From Epiperipatus broadwayi (lineage: Eukaryota; Onychophora; Udeonychophora; Euonychophora; Peripatidae): a stretch of 64,000 nt of DNA. A program made the position numbers and the translations under genes. The notes under the pieces are model-generated. The model did no database searches, was not told the origin of the DNA, and was given only the letters and a program-made list of their open reading frames with translations. The stretch lies in assembly GCA_028023455.1 (NCBI GenBank), contig JAQFVV010006220.1:8167852-8231851 (forward strand), given 5' to 3'. Positions 12,341 to 25,100 of this stretch are shown piece after piece; the stretch's first letter is position 1, and each line of letters starts with the position of its first letter.

Positions 12341-14050
12341 ACATATCAGTGTAACTTTTCATTTCTCATTTGTATTCTTACTATAAAACTTACTTATTTC
12401 TCTAATTATTTTTTATATTTCTTTGAGTTTCAGTGTTTTACCAAATACTTATGTCCATAATGTGCACAGATTTGCTTGATACTGATTGCTATAAAGAGTA
12501 GATAGGTTTTCAACTCTAGGATCTATAAAAATTCCATCATAGAACATTAAGATGTATGCTGAAGTATGGACACTGGAAGGATTATTTCAGTTGGACTTCT
12601 GATGAGTTACACACAACACATCAAAATAAAATGTAAGCCTTACTCCTTTTTGAGTCTTAGAGGCTGAAGGGTATGAAAGTAAAGCTTTGTTCCCTTTTGA
12701 GTTTTAGAGGCTGATAAATTCCTCATATACCTGAACTGCACCTTGGTTCCTCTGAGTCTTACAGGTGAGTGAGTAATCTACTTGGAAAATAATCAAAAAA
12801 TGTTGTAGCAGCTACCTGAGACAATATACAATTCTATTGTAACATGACAACATAGTGTCTCACATATATGCCTAAATCCCAATATATCTCTAGAAAAGAA
12901 ATATGTCTAAATGAACTACAGAAGCATTTTTTTTTTCATCCTCTGCATAAATCATTAAATAACTATCCTGATTATATGTTTCTAACATTTAAATGTTTAT
13001 TTTATATATATTCTATCATCAATTAAACACATACCAGTCTCAATCCTTTGTAAACAATCTCCAGAAAAAATGTGATATATCTCTGCCTTGCTGTTATTTA
13101 TATTTTTTATTTATACAGCCACAGTATTAAATATTATCTTTCTTTCATAGATACAACCTGCTGCTTTCATAAAATATTAGTATATACAATTTTTTTTTTC
13201 TGGAATCAAACATTTATTGCATTTTATTTATTTATTATACACCACAATATGCTAAATTTATTCATGCTTTAATATCCAGTATATTATGTGGCTATATATA
13301 TAATTAAAGTTAAACATAAGGAAGGGGATGTACAAGTCACAAAGTTGGTTGCACAAATATGTATCATATAAGACTGACATTTAACAGAATAAAGAGATGT
13401 TCAGACCCTAAAATGTTGATTGCATTAATTATGCAACAATAACTTTTGAAACAGGTAGACTGAAGATGGATTTGAATCTGGATTCCATAATATCACAGAT
13501 ATATAATAATCTATATTCAAGATGTATACCATAGACTTTGATTCAAATAAATAATAAATTGAATGATTGATAAAATTAAATAAAAATTTTAATTCAAATA
13601 TATAATAATATTAACCAGTGTGATGATGATTTATAATTTAAAAATATAAGTACTCCCAAAAGTATTTTATTTGTTTTTCAGTTTCAATAAAAAGAAAAGG
13701 CAAACCTTTTAAAAAGAAAGTTGGCTTTTGGAAATTTTTTTTTTTTGAAAAAAGAAAGAATAATCATCATCAATTATTATCACCATCCCAGCATGTCCCT
13801 CAGTGGATTGCATGATTTCTCAGTGCTGTGGATATTAACTAGCATATGGGTGTAAAAATCATATATTTGGATTGAGTTACAAACATAAAACAAATGGATT
13901 AATAAAAAAAAAAAGTGAATATTTATTAATAATGAATAAATAAAACTGTTGCATATATATATATACTCGCAATTATTCACATATACACAAAAATATTATA
14001 ATAAAAGATATTTTAAATTTAAACTATGGTTCAAATTTAAGACCTTATAG
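12341..14050. other. Unassigned AT-rich DNA
   Basis: No coding, RNA or element signature was found. A short imperfect duplication is seen near 12,645-12,715 (TTTTGAGT(C/T)TTAGAGGCTGA twice). The remaining open frames are low-complexity. Confidence 0.4.
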
Positions 14051-14062
14051 TACTTATAATGA

Positions 14063-14384
14063 CTACACAGAGGCTAAACTCTCCATATAGTAGTGCCACC
14101 AGTGCAAGCCAGAGTAATCAATGGATGCAAGAAGGTTTGTGCATAAAATCTCTAGCTAGGGCCTACTCATCGAAAATCCCCAGACTTGTTTCCAGCTTGT
14201 GGTTTTCATCAGTAAGGAGCCTTGGATCTGAGAGCATTGCACCTAGATCTTAGACACAAACTTGCATCCATTGATTACTCTGGTTTGCACTGGATGCGCT
14301 ACTGTGTAGAGAATTTAGCCTCTGTGTAAACTGCTTGTGAAAGCATAAGAAATGGTGATCATGTGATGTTTAGTAGTTTAATAT
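14063..14384 (-). mobile_element. Short hammerhead-bearing retro-element (retrozyme/SINE-like), copy 1
   Basis: A 322-bp insertion flanked by the 9-bp direct repeat TTATAATGA (14,054-14,062 and 14,385-14,393), which I take as a target-site duplication. Read on the minus strand it opens with AACATCACATGATCACCATT, shared with the copies at 46.93 and 51.12 kb. The middle contains the hammerhead core, and the end has GCATCCATTGATTACTC shared with those copies. In this copy the outer parts also form a long inverted repeat of about 70 bases (ACACAGAGGCTAAA...AATCAATGGATGCAAG at both ends), so the ribozyme sits in the loop of a hairpin. It has no coding capacity and no clear Pol III boxes. Confidence 0.75.
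14176..14219 (-). ncRNA. Hammerhead ribozyme, type I, partly decayed
   Basis: On the minus strand the core reads CTGATGA, a 13-base stem-II segment, GAAAC, loop AA, GTC, then TGGGGA. The invariant CUGANGA and GAAA boxes are both present. The minimal stem III (A-U and C-G closed by a two-base loop) and GUC cleavage triplet are intact, and stem I can form between CTCCTTA and TGGGGA with two G-U pairs. Stem II has lost pairing in this copy, so activity is doubtful. The N of CUGANGA is U here and C in the other two copies, as expected for the one free position. Confidence 0.6.
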
Positions 14385-14521
14385 TTATAATGATAAGATC
14401 TTATCATGTTAAAAAATATTGAAGTAGTCACTAATCATGGCTTTTTTCAGGTACTGTTCTTGTAATATTTTACTGTTGTCTTCTTTAGTTTTTCCGATGA
14501 TGATTTTCTTGAACCCTGGAG

Positions 14522-15740
14522 ATGTTAGAGAGAGTAAATACAGAAACACTGGTGATGGTCTATGAGGTATACTATCTGTAGGTCTTGAGTTATTTTAAAA
14601 TAGTATCCATTTCTTCCTTCACAGCATTATAGAGGTATTGCACAATCTGGTTTTGCAAATATCAGTGCTAATTTCTGGATCCAGCTGCATTTTCCAGGTT
14701 GTTTTGATTGGTGTGGTTTTTGGTTATATGGATTTTTTCTGAATAAATTCATCATACTGATGTTGTAACCAGAGTATTGAAAAATACTTTGTTTTAATCA
14801 GTAAAATACAGCTTACAGTGGAAAACGAGTTATAATTAGCAGTTGGTTCCCTTTTCAGCATGAATCATAGCAATGTGGCATCAATAGTAGATTGCATTCT
14901 AATGTAAAGCAATATGGAATGAGCTGCTGAGCTCCTAAACTGATGGTAATAAGAATACCTAGTTGCTTGTTTCCAACTTATGTATACTAAATTGATGTCT
15001 GTCAAACAATATGGTTTTCAAACAACATATATGTCACCAGCTAGGGGATGTATGACATTTGCATCATTACAAAAATATATATTTTGAAAAACACTATCTT
15101 TACTCTCTCCAAAACATGTTGCTGATACAAATTTTAGCAAATTATATTCTGATTTTTATATATAAATATGTGAAGAGACAAAAGTAGGTTTTCTCTTTCC
15201 TATCTCTTTATTTGCATTCCAGGATATAAGAAGAAGGAAAATTATTGCTGTCTTCTAAATATTTAATTATAACTTATAAAATATTATCAATTTTGATATT
15301 TTAATATTTTTTTCAAATCCATCTTCTGATTTTCTATGAAAATGTTGAAGTTGTTTTATTAAGACTTCCACTTGAAAAGCAGATTAAGTAAAGTTTGAAA
15401 TGCTTTAAATTTTTCTAAATTACATAATTCAAAATTTTTTTGCATGTCAAAAGCATTTTTCCTTCTTTATTTACAATGTTATTATCATTCAGTTTCTCAT
15501 ATATTACCAAATAATACTTAACAACCTTTTATAATGTGCATGAATTAATTTTTCTTTTAATCTTTAGGCAGTTTATATTTTTATTTCTCAAGTGACACAC
15601 ATATGTAAATGGCAGTTTATATATTTGTTAGTTCATTTGAGTTTTATTAAACACATTTTTTTCTCTCTATATATTGTTTGTAGTATAATCAATCTGGGCT
15701 ACATCGGATTTGTTATAGCTGCAATATATACATATTGTAA
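14522..15740. repeat. Interspersed repeat family A, copy 2
   Basis: Second copy of the repeat at 11.2-12.34 kb, same orientation, alignable from about AGTAAATAC to ATCAATCTGGGCTACATC with scattered indels, including an extra ATATTCTGATTTTTATA-type stretch near 15,140-15,200. It has a single copy of the unit that is doubled in copy 1. No protein was recognised. Confidence 0.7.
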
Positions 15741-15789
15741 TAGGATGATCAACATGACACATGTAATAGCACTATATATAATGAGATAA

Positions 15790-16430
15790 TATATATCGTA
15801 ATGTGATTAGGCACACTTGAGCAGCCAAATATAATTAGATATTGTACATGGCAGAGTAGCACTTACTTGCCCCACTTATTGACTCAATCAAAATTTGTGA
15901 TAGTGTATTGAAAAACATTACGTTTAAAAAACCTATTGCTGGTAAAGAGAATTCCTCAGCAATAGCATTTTCTGCTCATCACCTAGATTTGGCTTATGAC
16001 ATATGAGATTACTAGAATATTTATTGGTTTTTCTGGTCACATCATTTAATACTCATATTAATGTCACTAACAACCAAAGTTTGAATCTATAGCCATTTAA
16101 TGATCATTCCATCAGCACCAAAACATAGCTTGGGATTCATGAAACTTATTCTCAATATTGCATTACTTAGTTTAAACCTTGGTGAAATGCATAAATGAAA
16201 AGTGAGCAAATGCAAAAATGTGTAACATTCAACCAGTTTTATTCCAAGCAATAGTATCCATGTAATATACCTACATGCCCTCTCAAACAGTGTACTTTAT
16301 ACCAAAATAGATAGTATAACAATTGATAAGGCATGAGTATTATCTTTTGTTATTAATTTAAGCAGTATATATGTAATAATTCAGATGCCCGATAATGTTA
16401 AAATAATATAATTGAATAATAATATATATC
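15790..16430. other. Unassigned AT-rich DNA
   Basis: I see no coding segment, repeat or RNA signal here that I can support. It lies between repeat family A copy 2 and the terminal motif of the hAT element. Confidence 0.4.
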
Positions 16431-18600
16431 AAAAGTGGCGAACCTTTTTACATGTGCGAGCCAAAAGTTTCCAAAAAATATTTATTGAATGATCGGCATG
16501 ACATACAATTATTAAATCAAAATATAAACTTAATTATTCTAGTTTTTTAAAAGTTTATAAAACAAAATAATAATAATAACAATAGTAATTAAACAAAATT
16601 TCTAAATACACTAAATATAAGTGAACAATATTTATTTAGATGAGGACAAGTTAAATAAAATGTATTAGTAAAAAATTAATAATTAAAACAAAATATTGGA
16701 AATAAACATATAAAATCAACATAAATAGATATTATTGTATGAGATTTTTGCTGTTGTACATTGGATGCCAAATGTTTTATATCTGGTTAATTTTATACCA
16801 CTTTTAATAATGTACATGCTGAACTAGATTAATCTATCATTCTGTTTCTTGAACTGTCTTTAATTAAATTTATTTCAGAAAACAAGGATTCATATGCATA
16901 ACTGGAGAAGAAAATTGATATTATAGTGGTTGCTAATTTTTTTAAACAATTAAATCTTTCAGGAATAGCATTCCAGGCAGTCAATAGTTTCTCTTCAGCA
17001 TTCTTTTTTTTATATATATCCAATAATCGGTCATTGTCCATTGTTTCTAACTTATTCCTCAAATCAACAAATTTCTGTTTTCATATATAACTGGATTGAA
17101 AATAGACTGTTTGCATTTCCATATCTTCCAAATTAAGCCACTCAAAAAATTTTAACTCTAGACTATCCGTTGATATTATGTTTGGGTATAAAATAAATTT
17201 TGATGTTTCTGAAAATTGTCTGAATTGTGTAAATCATAAAGAAAATACATCGATTATCGATTGAATTACAGCACAAAACTCTTGCATCAGTTTTACTTAA
17301 TGTGGCTTTTCATGAGATTCTAAATCAATCAAGTACTTTTTTATATTTGGAAAATATTTGAAAGTGTAAGAAATAACATCATGGTTGAAAATTTGTAATT
17401 TAACATCAAATTCGTTGATCGAATCAAACATGACAACAATTATCTCATTATTTTCAAATTTAATTCATTTAGATGTGAACACACATCAGTAAAAAACATT
17501 AATTTTGAAAGCCATTCAACATCCATTAATTCATTATATTTTTCAGTGATTTTTCTCATTATGTAAAAACAGTCTAATTTCATCTAAACACTTAACGTTT
17601 TTTTTAAGAACTTTTCCTCGACTTAACCATCAGACAATGTTGTACTTAAGTAAACCATTGTATACTGATCACCTCACTCAATAAATTTTAAAATTTCATT
17701 TATTGTGTAGATATAAAATTGACTAACTTGGTCACAATGTTCATAACATCATCCAGTGACTTAAAGCTGGCCTTCGTACATAAAACCTGCTGATATATTA
17801 TGCAATGAAAACCCCAAATTGAATGTCCAATACAGTTTGTAAATAAATTGAGAAAACCATTTTTTTTCCAGTCATACTTCAAGCATCATCTATAGTTACT
17901 GATACAATTTTGGCAACATCTATTTCTTTTTCAGCAAGTACATTTGAAACTTCATTGCAAATATCAATTCCTTTTATTGTTGTTACTAATGAGGTACAAT
18001 AGTAAATAAAAATAGCCAAATAAACTGATCCATTTATGTCTGTACTTTCATCAAGGCAGAAATTAAACTAGAAGATTTTAAATCTTTTTTGTTGGTCAGT
18101 TATGTTGTTAGCCATTTGCAGGATTCTTTCTTTACTGTATTTCTAGCCAATGGTAAATCTCTTATTCTCTGAATAATTTTTGCTTTGTTTTCAAAATCTT
18201 CAAAAAGAACTGGTGTACATTTCATCCAAGCTTCTTTCATATATTCTCCAACATTAAAAGGTTTCCCGTGTTTGGCAATTACATTTGAAATAAAAAAACT
18301 TTCAACATTTGAACGATTTCAATAAATTTCATTATAGATGTTGATTGAATATTTATATTTTTAAATGTTTGGGCAATATATTCTTTTTGTTTCTCATTAC
18401 TTTTTTAACAGAGTGATTTATGATTGGTCTCATAATGCCATTTTATCGATGATGTTCTCAGTGCAACTGTTTCAGAATATAAAACACATACTACCTTTGT
18501 GCCTTTGTTAATCTTTCCATACTCATTACTCCACCAAATTTTGAAATTTTCTTCTGCTTGACAATTTTTGTTTTTTTATTTTCACTAATCATATTAATAT
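16431..18600 (-). mobile_element. Decayed hAT transposon (ZBED/SCAND3-type transposase)
   Basis: The lower end carries AGTGGCGAACCTTTTT...GCGAGCCAAAA at about 16,435-16,465, resembling the terminal inverted repeat of many hAT elements. I found no matching upper terminus, so the 5' end may be lost. On the minus strand the transposase reads from about 18,590 (a BED-like region with KIVKQKKISKFGG and later SIKWHYETNHKS) through the RNase H-like part to the C-terminal hAT dimerisation region at 17,062-16,829. Multiple stops and frameshifts make it a dead copy. Confidence 0.8.
16829..18590 (-). pseudogene. hAT-family transposase (ZBED5-like)
   Basis: Recognisable blocks in order on the minus strand: a zinc-finger BED-type region ending in KWHYETNHKS (near 18,440); a segment like LPLARNTVK (near 18,160); a catalytic-region piece (LDESTDIN-like, near 18,050); SMTGKKMVF followed by NCIGHSIWGFHCIIYQQVLC (near 17,870-17,790), which matches the conserved G-F-H-C-I-I-H-Q-x-L-C motif; and the C-terminal KLATTIISIFFSSYAYESLF...INLIKDSSRNRM block (near 16,960-16,840), the hAT dimerisation motif. 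Stops are frequent, and one lies between the SMTGKK block and the preceding one. This would have been a DNA-cutting transposase. Confidence 0.8.
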
Positions 18601-19959
18601 AATGGTAACAAATTTTTTTAAAAGTAAATTTAAATGAACTTTAATAATTTTACAAATCAAAGATTTATTATATGTTCAACTATATTATTATCCTTATATT
18701 TCACTTTTACAGCAAAACTGCAAACAAGCAAAAAACGTCATTTGATGGCTTGATTATGCATTTTGTTCCTTTGTTTGCGATTTTGATTACATTAAAAAAA
18801 TGAATGGTTTCAATGCATTTAGATCAAAAAAGATTAGGACAGAAAACCATTTTATTACTTTTACTTTAGATTTGATAAAGGTGCATTTCAGAGATATACT
18901 ACTTCATTGAACATCATAAACCCATTGCATCCTCATGCCAGGGTCAAATCCTACATCCACCATTAGTATTGAGTACAGTAAACAAGCTTCAGCAACTAAA
19001 AATCACCTTCAATCCACTTAAACAGGCATTACACGTCCTCTTTTCTTTTCCCTCTGCCATTACAAAAGCATTGTTTACATACATTTTATATTTTAAAACA
19101 GACCACATCTGTTTTGTATTTATTATAAATATTCCTTTCAGAATATCTTGGACTATCACTTCATCCCCTACTTGAGATATAAGTGAAGATTATGGAGATT
19201 TCTATCTTCTTACTACCCTTTTTCTTTAATTGCCACAGTGCTTTAATTTATTCTTTTCATAATTTATTGGATCCAGTATTATTGAGAGCATAGTTTTGTA
19301 TGGAATTAGTATGTTTACCATAATGTAACTAAACGGGCAAAACCAATGGATTCAATAATAATCCAATTAATGCAGTTTACAACATTTGATTTGGTTAACC
19401 CAACCATGATAATTGGTATTAATATAAATCTGAACAATTTTCCCAGCTTACACATCACATATGATTTGACTGAGTTACTAGTAGACATCAAAACATGTTT
19501 AATTTTTTGTTTGAAAACGCACCATTGCTATTTATCAGATATAAATGGAGTCCTATGGTATGAAGTAATTAAGACCCAAATAGTGTTCGAAGAATTAGCT
19601 TGAGATACCAGATATGAAACTATCTGTTTTGAAGATACACCATAATCCATCAAAAGATACTTCTGTATAGGAACAATGGACCATAAAAATGCACTGCTAG
19701 GATTTCATTAGGTTTTTGTGGTATTATAAGACTTAACAACCTGCTTATGATTTCTTAAGAGGCATAGTACTCTGGTATATGTCATATGTATTTAGCACAG
19801 ATGACATTTTCTTATACAATTTTGGTGACTAAAATCATATTTTAACAATTTCACTATTATTTTTCTGCACCATAGTGCCCATATAATAAATGTGTATACA
19901 TTATTAATTGACCACATAACTCCTCTGGTATTATAGAATTCCCTTGTTTATTGCATATT
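18601..19959. other. Unassigned AT-rich DNA
   Basis: Minus-strand reading near 19,180-19,000 gives an open stretch (QVGDEVIVQDILKG...) that slightly resembles the end of a retroviral-type integrase, but the match is too weak to call. It could be the downstream continuation of the Gypsy fragment at 19.96-20.64 kb. The plus-strand open frame at 19,346-19,603 matches nothing I know. Confidence 0.35.
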
Positions 19960-20640
19960 GCTCTCTTTGTTCATGTGGGATTACTTTTACAGGCTGAATC
20001 ATCCGTCTCTTTTTAATAGACCCTGTAGTGTGGATTTTTGCTCTCAAATCTCTCCATGTGCTCAACCATGATGGGTCTTAAGGGTGTGATGTATACATTA
20101 TCAGAATATAAGTGAGCAGGGTTGCAGTTCATTATACTAGTGACCACATTTTTAGAACCTTTGCATTATCGGAACATAAGTGAGCAGGATTGCAGTTCAT
20201 TATACCAGTGACCACATTTTTAGAACCTTTGCAATGTCTAAAGATATAATTGAATTCCTGAAGTAACTAACTCCATCTTTTAATTGACTGTTGGTCAAGG
20301 AGTTGTTATTCAGCAATTTAAGGTTTTTGTGATTGGCAATCATAATTACTCAGTAAAATCTGGAAAAAACTTCTGAAAGGCACATACAACAGCTAAGATT
20401 TCTTTTTCTGTAATAATATAATTTATTTTTGGACCCTTGATTAATTGTCTAATAAAATAGAGAACTCCTAGTTGGTCAATCTTCTGGATCTGGAACAATG
20501 TAGATCCCACTTCATAGACACTATTGTCAGTCTGTATATAAAAGGATTTTTCAAAGTCAGAATAGGTTAGCATTACCTGTTCTAAAAATCATTTTTAATT
20601 GTTTAAAATCCTTATCATGTTGTGATGTCTATAAGTGAAT
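19960..20640 (-). pseudogene. Ty3/Gypsy RNase H fragment
   Basis: The minus strand at 20,573-20,346 encodes YSDFEKSFYIQTDNSVYEVG, then LGVLYFIRQLIKGPKINY, then TEKEILAVVCAFQKF. This is the start of the Gypsy RNase H domain: PDF-x-K-PF-x-x-x-TDAS, S-R-x-L, and the TEKE-L-A-V-V-x-A-x-x-K-F motif. The first catalytic Asp (TDN) and the Glu of TEKE are kept. Further on, KGSKNVVT near 20,240 matches the end of RNase H before the A-D-x-L-S-R motif. Nothing of the RT proper was found upstream, where the ND5 numt begins. Confidence 0.8.
20099..20232. repeat. Tandem duplication, about 67 bases x2, in the Gypsy fragment
   Basis: The segment ATAAGTGAGCAGG(G/A)TTGCAG...CACATTTTTAGAACCTTTGCA occurs twice in a row (starting near 20,104 and 20,171) with about three differences. 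It duplicates the part encoding KNVVTGIMNCNPAHL, near the end of the RNase H region. Confidence 0.75.
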
Positions 20641-20699
20641 TAATTCTTTTTCAAAAAGAAAAGTTATTTATCCAAATTGAATAAGATGCAGTTATTGCT

Positions 20700-21390
20700 G
20701 TTGCTATAAATAACATAATAAATTAAATTTCAATCCCTATAACAATATATTTCCAAAATTATATCTTTAAAACAAAATTCTGCCAAGAAAGGCATTCCAT
20801 ACAAAGCTAAATTAGCTATATTCAAACATATCTTTATTAATTGATTTGTAACAAATTCTAGTATTCAAATATCTTGAATATGATTAAAATTATGAATAAT
20901 TCTCCATGAACACATAAACAATAATGCTGTAAATATTGCATGAATTAATAAATGAAAAATATATAACATTGGCAATCCTAATGACACAATTTTTATTATT
21001 AAGCTAAGTTGAGTTTGATAAACAATAATATTTTTAACATCAAATTTAAAATTAGCAACAATTCTAGCTATTAGTATAGTTAATCTTAATATAAATAATA
21101 ATCTAACCTTAAATATTATTACTTCTTTAAAAAATTGTGAAATCAAGTTATCAAATCAATTCCAGCAATTACTAATGTTTGGAAGTCACATTGAAAAAGG
21201 AATTTGAGCACTTGTAGTAATTCCAGTGAAAACTATTAAAATTACTGTTATATTAATAATATAATCAAATTAATTTATTGGTAAAAATTATTGGTTATCT
21301 TGATTCAATATAAAAGTAATACATAAAAAAGTAATATCCCCTCTTGATTCCTTCAAATTGTTAATATTTCTACCCTACTACTGATTTGCC
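20700..21390 (-). pseudogene. Nuclear mitochondrial insertion (numt) of ND5
   Basis: On the minus strand, continuous similarity to NADH dehydrogenase subunit 5 is seen over about 680 bases. GITTSAQIPFSMWLP (near 21,225-21,180) is the highly conserved ND5 proton-channel segment, with its W encoded by TGA. It is followed by TILIARIVANFKFDVKNII, FHLLIHAIFTALLFMC, IIHNFNHIQDI and then, reading TGA as Trp and ATA as Met, a piece like NMANLALYGMPFLAEF. Use of TGA for Trp shows mitochondrial origin. The AAMAAPTPVSSLVHSSTLVTAG block expected after SMWLP is garbled, so there is at least one indel. It cannot be expressed as ND5 in the nucleus. Confidence 0.9.
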
Positions 21391-22071
21391 TTTTCAACTT
21401 CTTTTTGCATTTGGTTGAAAATGCAATTTTCACAATCTGTATTATAGTTTTATAAGTTTCATCAACTTGGAATCTATGGTCATGGCTGCTGAAATAAGTA
21501 TGAAGTTGTTTAAAATCAAAGAAATTTAAGAAGTAGTGGAAAAGTATCTTTGTATCATATATTAATTCAAAACTTTATTTAATTAATAAAAAAACAGGCA
21601 TATTTATCAGGCTGGAAATAGATATCATTATTTACTCAATACTTGTGCCAGGTCATTCATGAAAATGCTTTTTTGTAAGTGGTTTTTCCTCATAAATATT
21701 AAATAATTACATTTTTTAAAGCTGAATAAAATAAACCACAACAATTAAAAATATTACATAGGGGGTCCCTAGAAAACAATAAAAGGGACTTTTTTTTTGG
21801 CATTTTAATGTTAATATTATTTAAGAGAATTTTTTATTATCTATTCCACAGAGTTAAATTATTAAAATTATACTTAAAATATTTTTAGTCTCATAAATAT
21901 TAATTAATTTTTTTAAAGTTGAATAAAAATATTTAACAATTTGTAATCCTACAATAATTAAAAATACTGTATAGGGATTCTTAGTGACATTATATTATAT
22001 AATGAAATGTGAATGTCCATTTCAAATTTATTGCATGCGGTTGGCAAAAGAATAATTTCAAGTTAAAATAT
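21391..22071. other. Unassigned AT-rich DNA
   Basis: I see no coding frame or element signature. Two stretches resemble each other loosely (around 21,690-21,780 and 21,890-21,980, each with AAATATTAA...TTTTTAAAG(C/T)TGAATAAA, then a run ending AAAAATA(T/C)T(A/G)), suggesting an old direct duplication. Confidence 0.35.
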
Positions 22072-22136
22072 AAATTGCATGTTAATGAAATAGTATAGTC
22101 ATTATTTGGCTATACTATCTCACTAATATGCAATTT
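22072..22136 (+). ncRNA. Pre-miRNA-like hairpin
   Basis: Two 29-base arms (22,072-22,100 and 22,108-22,136) pair at 27 of 29 positions, counting two G-U pairs, with only two A-C mismatches and a 7-base loop ATTATTT. The 5' arm starts AAATTGCATGTTAATG and the 3' arm ends CTCACTAATATGCAATTT. Length, loop size and near-absence of bulges fit an animal precursor microRNA, but also the core of a small MITE, and I know no microRNA with these arms. The transcribed strand cannot be told from sequence; + is arbitrary. Confidence 0.35.
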
Positions 22137-25100
22137 AAAGTAACTTTGGAATTTAATATAGATACGCACACACTTGTTAGATTTAGAGAATTTAATTTAA
22201 GTCTGAATAAAAAGCTTATTTTTTAAAGTAAAGAAAATTTAGTTTAGTTTTTAGTAAATAGTTTTTTTATAAGAAAGAAAAATATATTTTAAAGAAAAAC
22301 TTTAATTCTTTATTAAATTAGATATTTATGTAAAAAAAGTTTAACAAATTCCAAGTAAAAAACATTTAGACAGGATCTATTAGAAGATTAAGATTTTACA
22401 TAGAATAAATAGGAAATTTAAGATAAAAATTATATTAAATTTTTGTTATCAGAATTAATTATGTATAAAATTATCCATTCTCTTTAGTCTGTAATTATAC
22501 TTTGTTATATATCCTACAAAATTTTAGTTTTAACATTCTTGACAGTTTTATCGTTTTCATTGGCACTATGCTTTAGATGTTTTATTTAATATTAAACAAT
22601 AAGTATTATCAAAATACAATAAATTGACTTCATTTGATAGCTATTTTTGTTTAGAAATGAAATAAATTATAAAAAGTCAAGTTTGATTTCTTAAAATATT
22701 GATAAAATTATATCATGATCAAAACAAAAGCACTATTTCTTCATTCATCTGTTAAGGATGATTAGATTTTTTTTCAGAAACAAATGAAATTTTTTTGTCA
22801 TTTGTTTCTAAAATGGGAATGAATAAATATCAATATCTGATAAATCTATCAATTTATGCTTTAAAAATTTAAATTTAAAATAATTTTTATAGTATTGCAA
22901 TATATTCTAATAGATAGTCATTGATTATAAGTTAATAAATATTTGTAAATGCTATCTGGATAATTTGCATTGTTTAAAAATATGTTTTATTTATAAAAAA
23001 TAAATGATTTTCTTATAAAATAAATAAATAATTTATATTCTTTATTTTTATAATTATTACACAGTTATTGTATAAAAATACCCATGAATCTTAATAACTT
23101 AACAAAAAAATCAAGTTTTTTGTTATTCAAACTATTTTCTCGAAATAATGTGATAAAAATAGTAATGTCAAAAACTCAATAAATAGCCATAAAGGTGGGC
23201 TTATAAGTCTTTCAAGTCACTGAATTTTCAGACATTCTGACATCTATAGATTTTTTTTAGCATTAAAATATGAATAATATATATATAAAGTTACCGATAT
23301 TTTAAAAAGAAGTTAGTATTTTTCTGAATAAGTGGTAAATTAACACTCGCATAATTGCTTTGGGGGAAAAATTAAATAGTATAAATAGTGTGCAACAGAA
23401 ATCATTTTGTCTTTTCATTTCTGATTTTTTTGCTCATTGTGTTGATTGTCAATATAGGAGACCACCAAGCTAATGTGTGACTGACAGAAATTTCAAGCAC
23501 TGAGAAGCTTTCCATGCATTGTTAATCTGCATCTATGAATTTCTTCCTAAGTGTGTAGCACTGGCTTCATTGGAATGGTCTTAGTAGCCTCAAATTAGCT
23601 AAAATTAAGCCAGTTATGTGCCAACTATATAAACCATACAATTAATAACTGCCAATGGTGTACTTTCAAATATGTATGGAAATCAGTGATGAGAAAGTAA
23701 ATGTTTCACATGAGTTTGGAAAATATTGTGATTAAATGTTTAAACTCAACTGAGAAAAACACAGAATCCTGGAATGCCAATTTTGAATTTTAATACAGAA
23801 CTCTTTTAAAATTAAAAAAACTTATGCAAAAGAACTAAAAGTTTTATTATCATCAGTAGACTTTGCTGAATGCTGAATAAATGTTAATCCACTGTAATTG
23901 TATTAAAGATATATTTGAATTCTAAAATGAACTTTCTTTGTTTTACCCAAAGGCTTATTTATTTCATCATTCATTTCTTGATTAAATTTTTTTTTTTTTT
24001 ATTTGGCTCAAATTCTTATTGATTATTGTGTAAGCTTTATTTCATGATTTAAATTGTATTGTGTTATTATTATGTTTTAAGAATTTAAAAAGAGGGAATG
24101 AGTTGTGAGGGCTAAACTTCACAGCTAATTGTTTGCTTTAAAACATTTAAATAAAAATTAGTAGTTTGGCTTGTAGAGATCATCACCCCAATACTTTGTT
24201 AAATTATTAGTGTTTGAAATAGTTTTATTTTATGTAAAACTAAATAGAATATAAATTAGAGAATTATTATTCAAAATTAATATGTGAATATTAATGGATT
24301 TTAAATACTTTGTTAGGACCAATATTTAAAGGGGGGAAGAAGAAAGTTGAAGGATTTATTGGCAGCCTGTTGATGTTGTTGGAATATGCCTTTGCTTTAT
24401 TGATTTTCTAAAGTAGGCTTGACTTGTTAATTAAAACTTTTAAATAGACTCTAGTTATAGTATTATATATATTCATATATGTCACAGATGCATTTATGCA
24501 CTGAAGAGGATATTGATATAGATATATATTGTTAATATTTTCAAAATTTTAGATATATTTCCAATATTGAGATATGCCTACAGTTTATCAATGATTTATA
24601 TGCCTATCCTTTTCATGTAGAAGTAAAATTTTATTAAAATTAGTAATTATTTATATGATTTTTTATATGCATTTCAAGTATTTCTACATTGGATTTGCAG
24701 TTAATTATTGATTTGTATGATGACAATCATCTGATACCTTACTGAGTATATATTATTAGAAATATTAAGAATGTGTAATATTCTTACAATTGACTATTAT
24801 AAGATACTTGATTGGAATCTCACTGATATAATTGTATATGGAAAATAGATTGAATATTTTTTACATTATCCAAGTTAATTATAAAATACAATAGTTAAGA
24901 TAGCTAAGAATATTGATAGTTTATGTTATAATATAACCCTAATGAATTTATAAATTTCTGTTATTTATTTTTTTAAGATTTTTTTTATTAGTTATTGTTA
25001 CATATTATCATATGCTATGGCCAGACAATATTTTAGGAATCTCTTGTTCACTGTATTTCTAATGGACATGGACAAAATTGCTATTAATAGTTGAAGTGTT

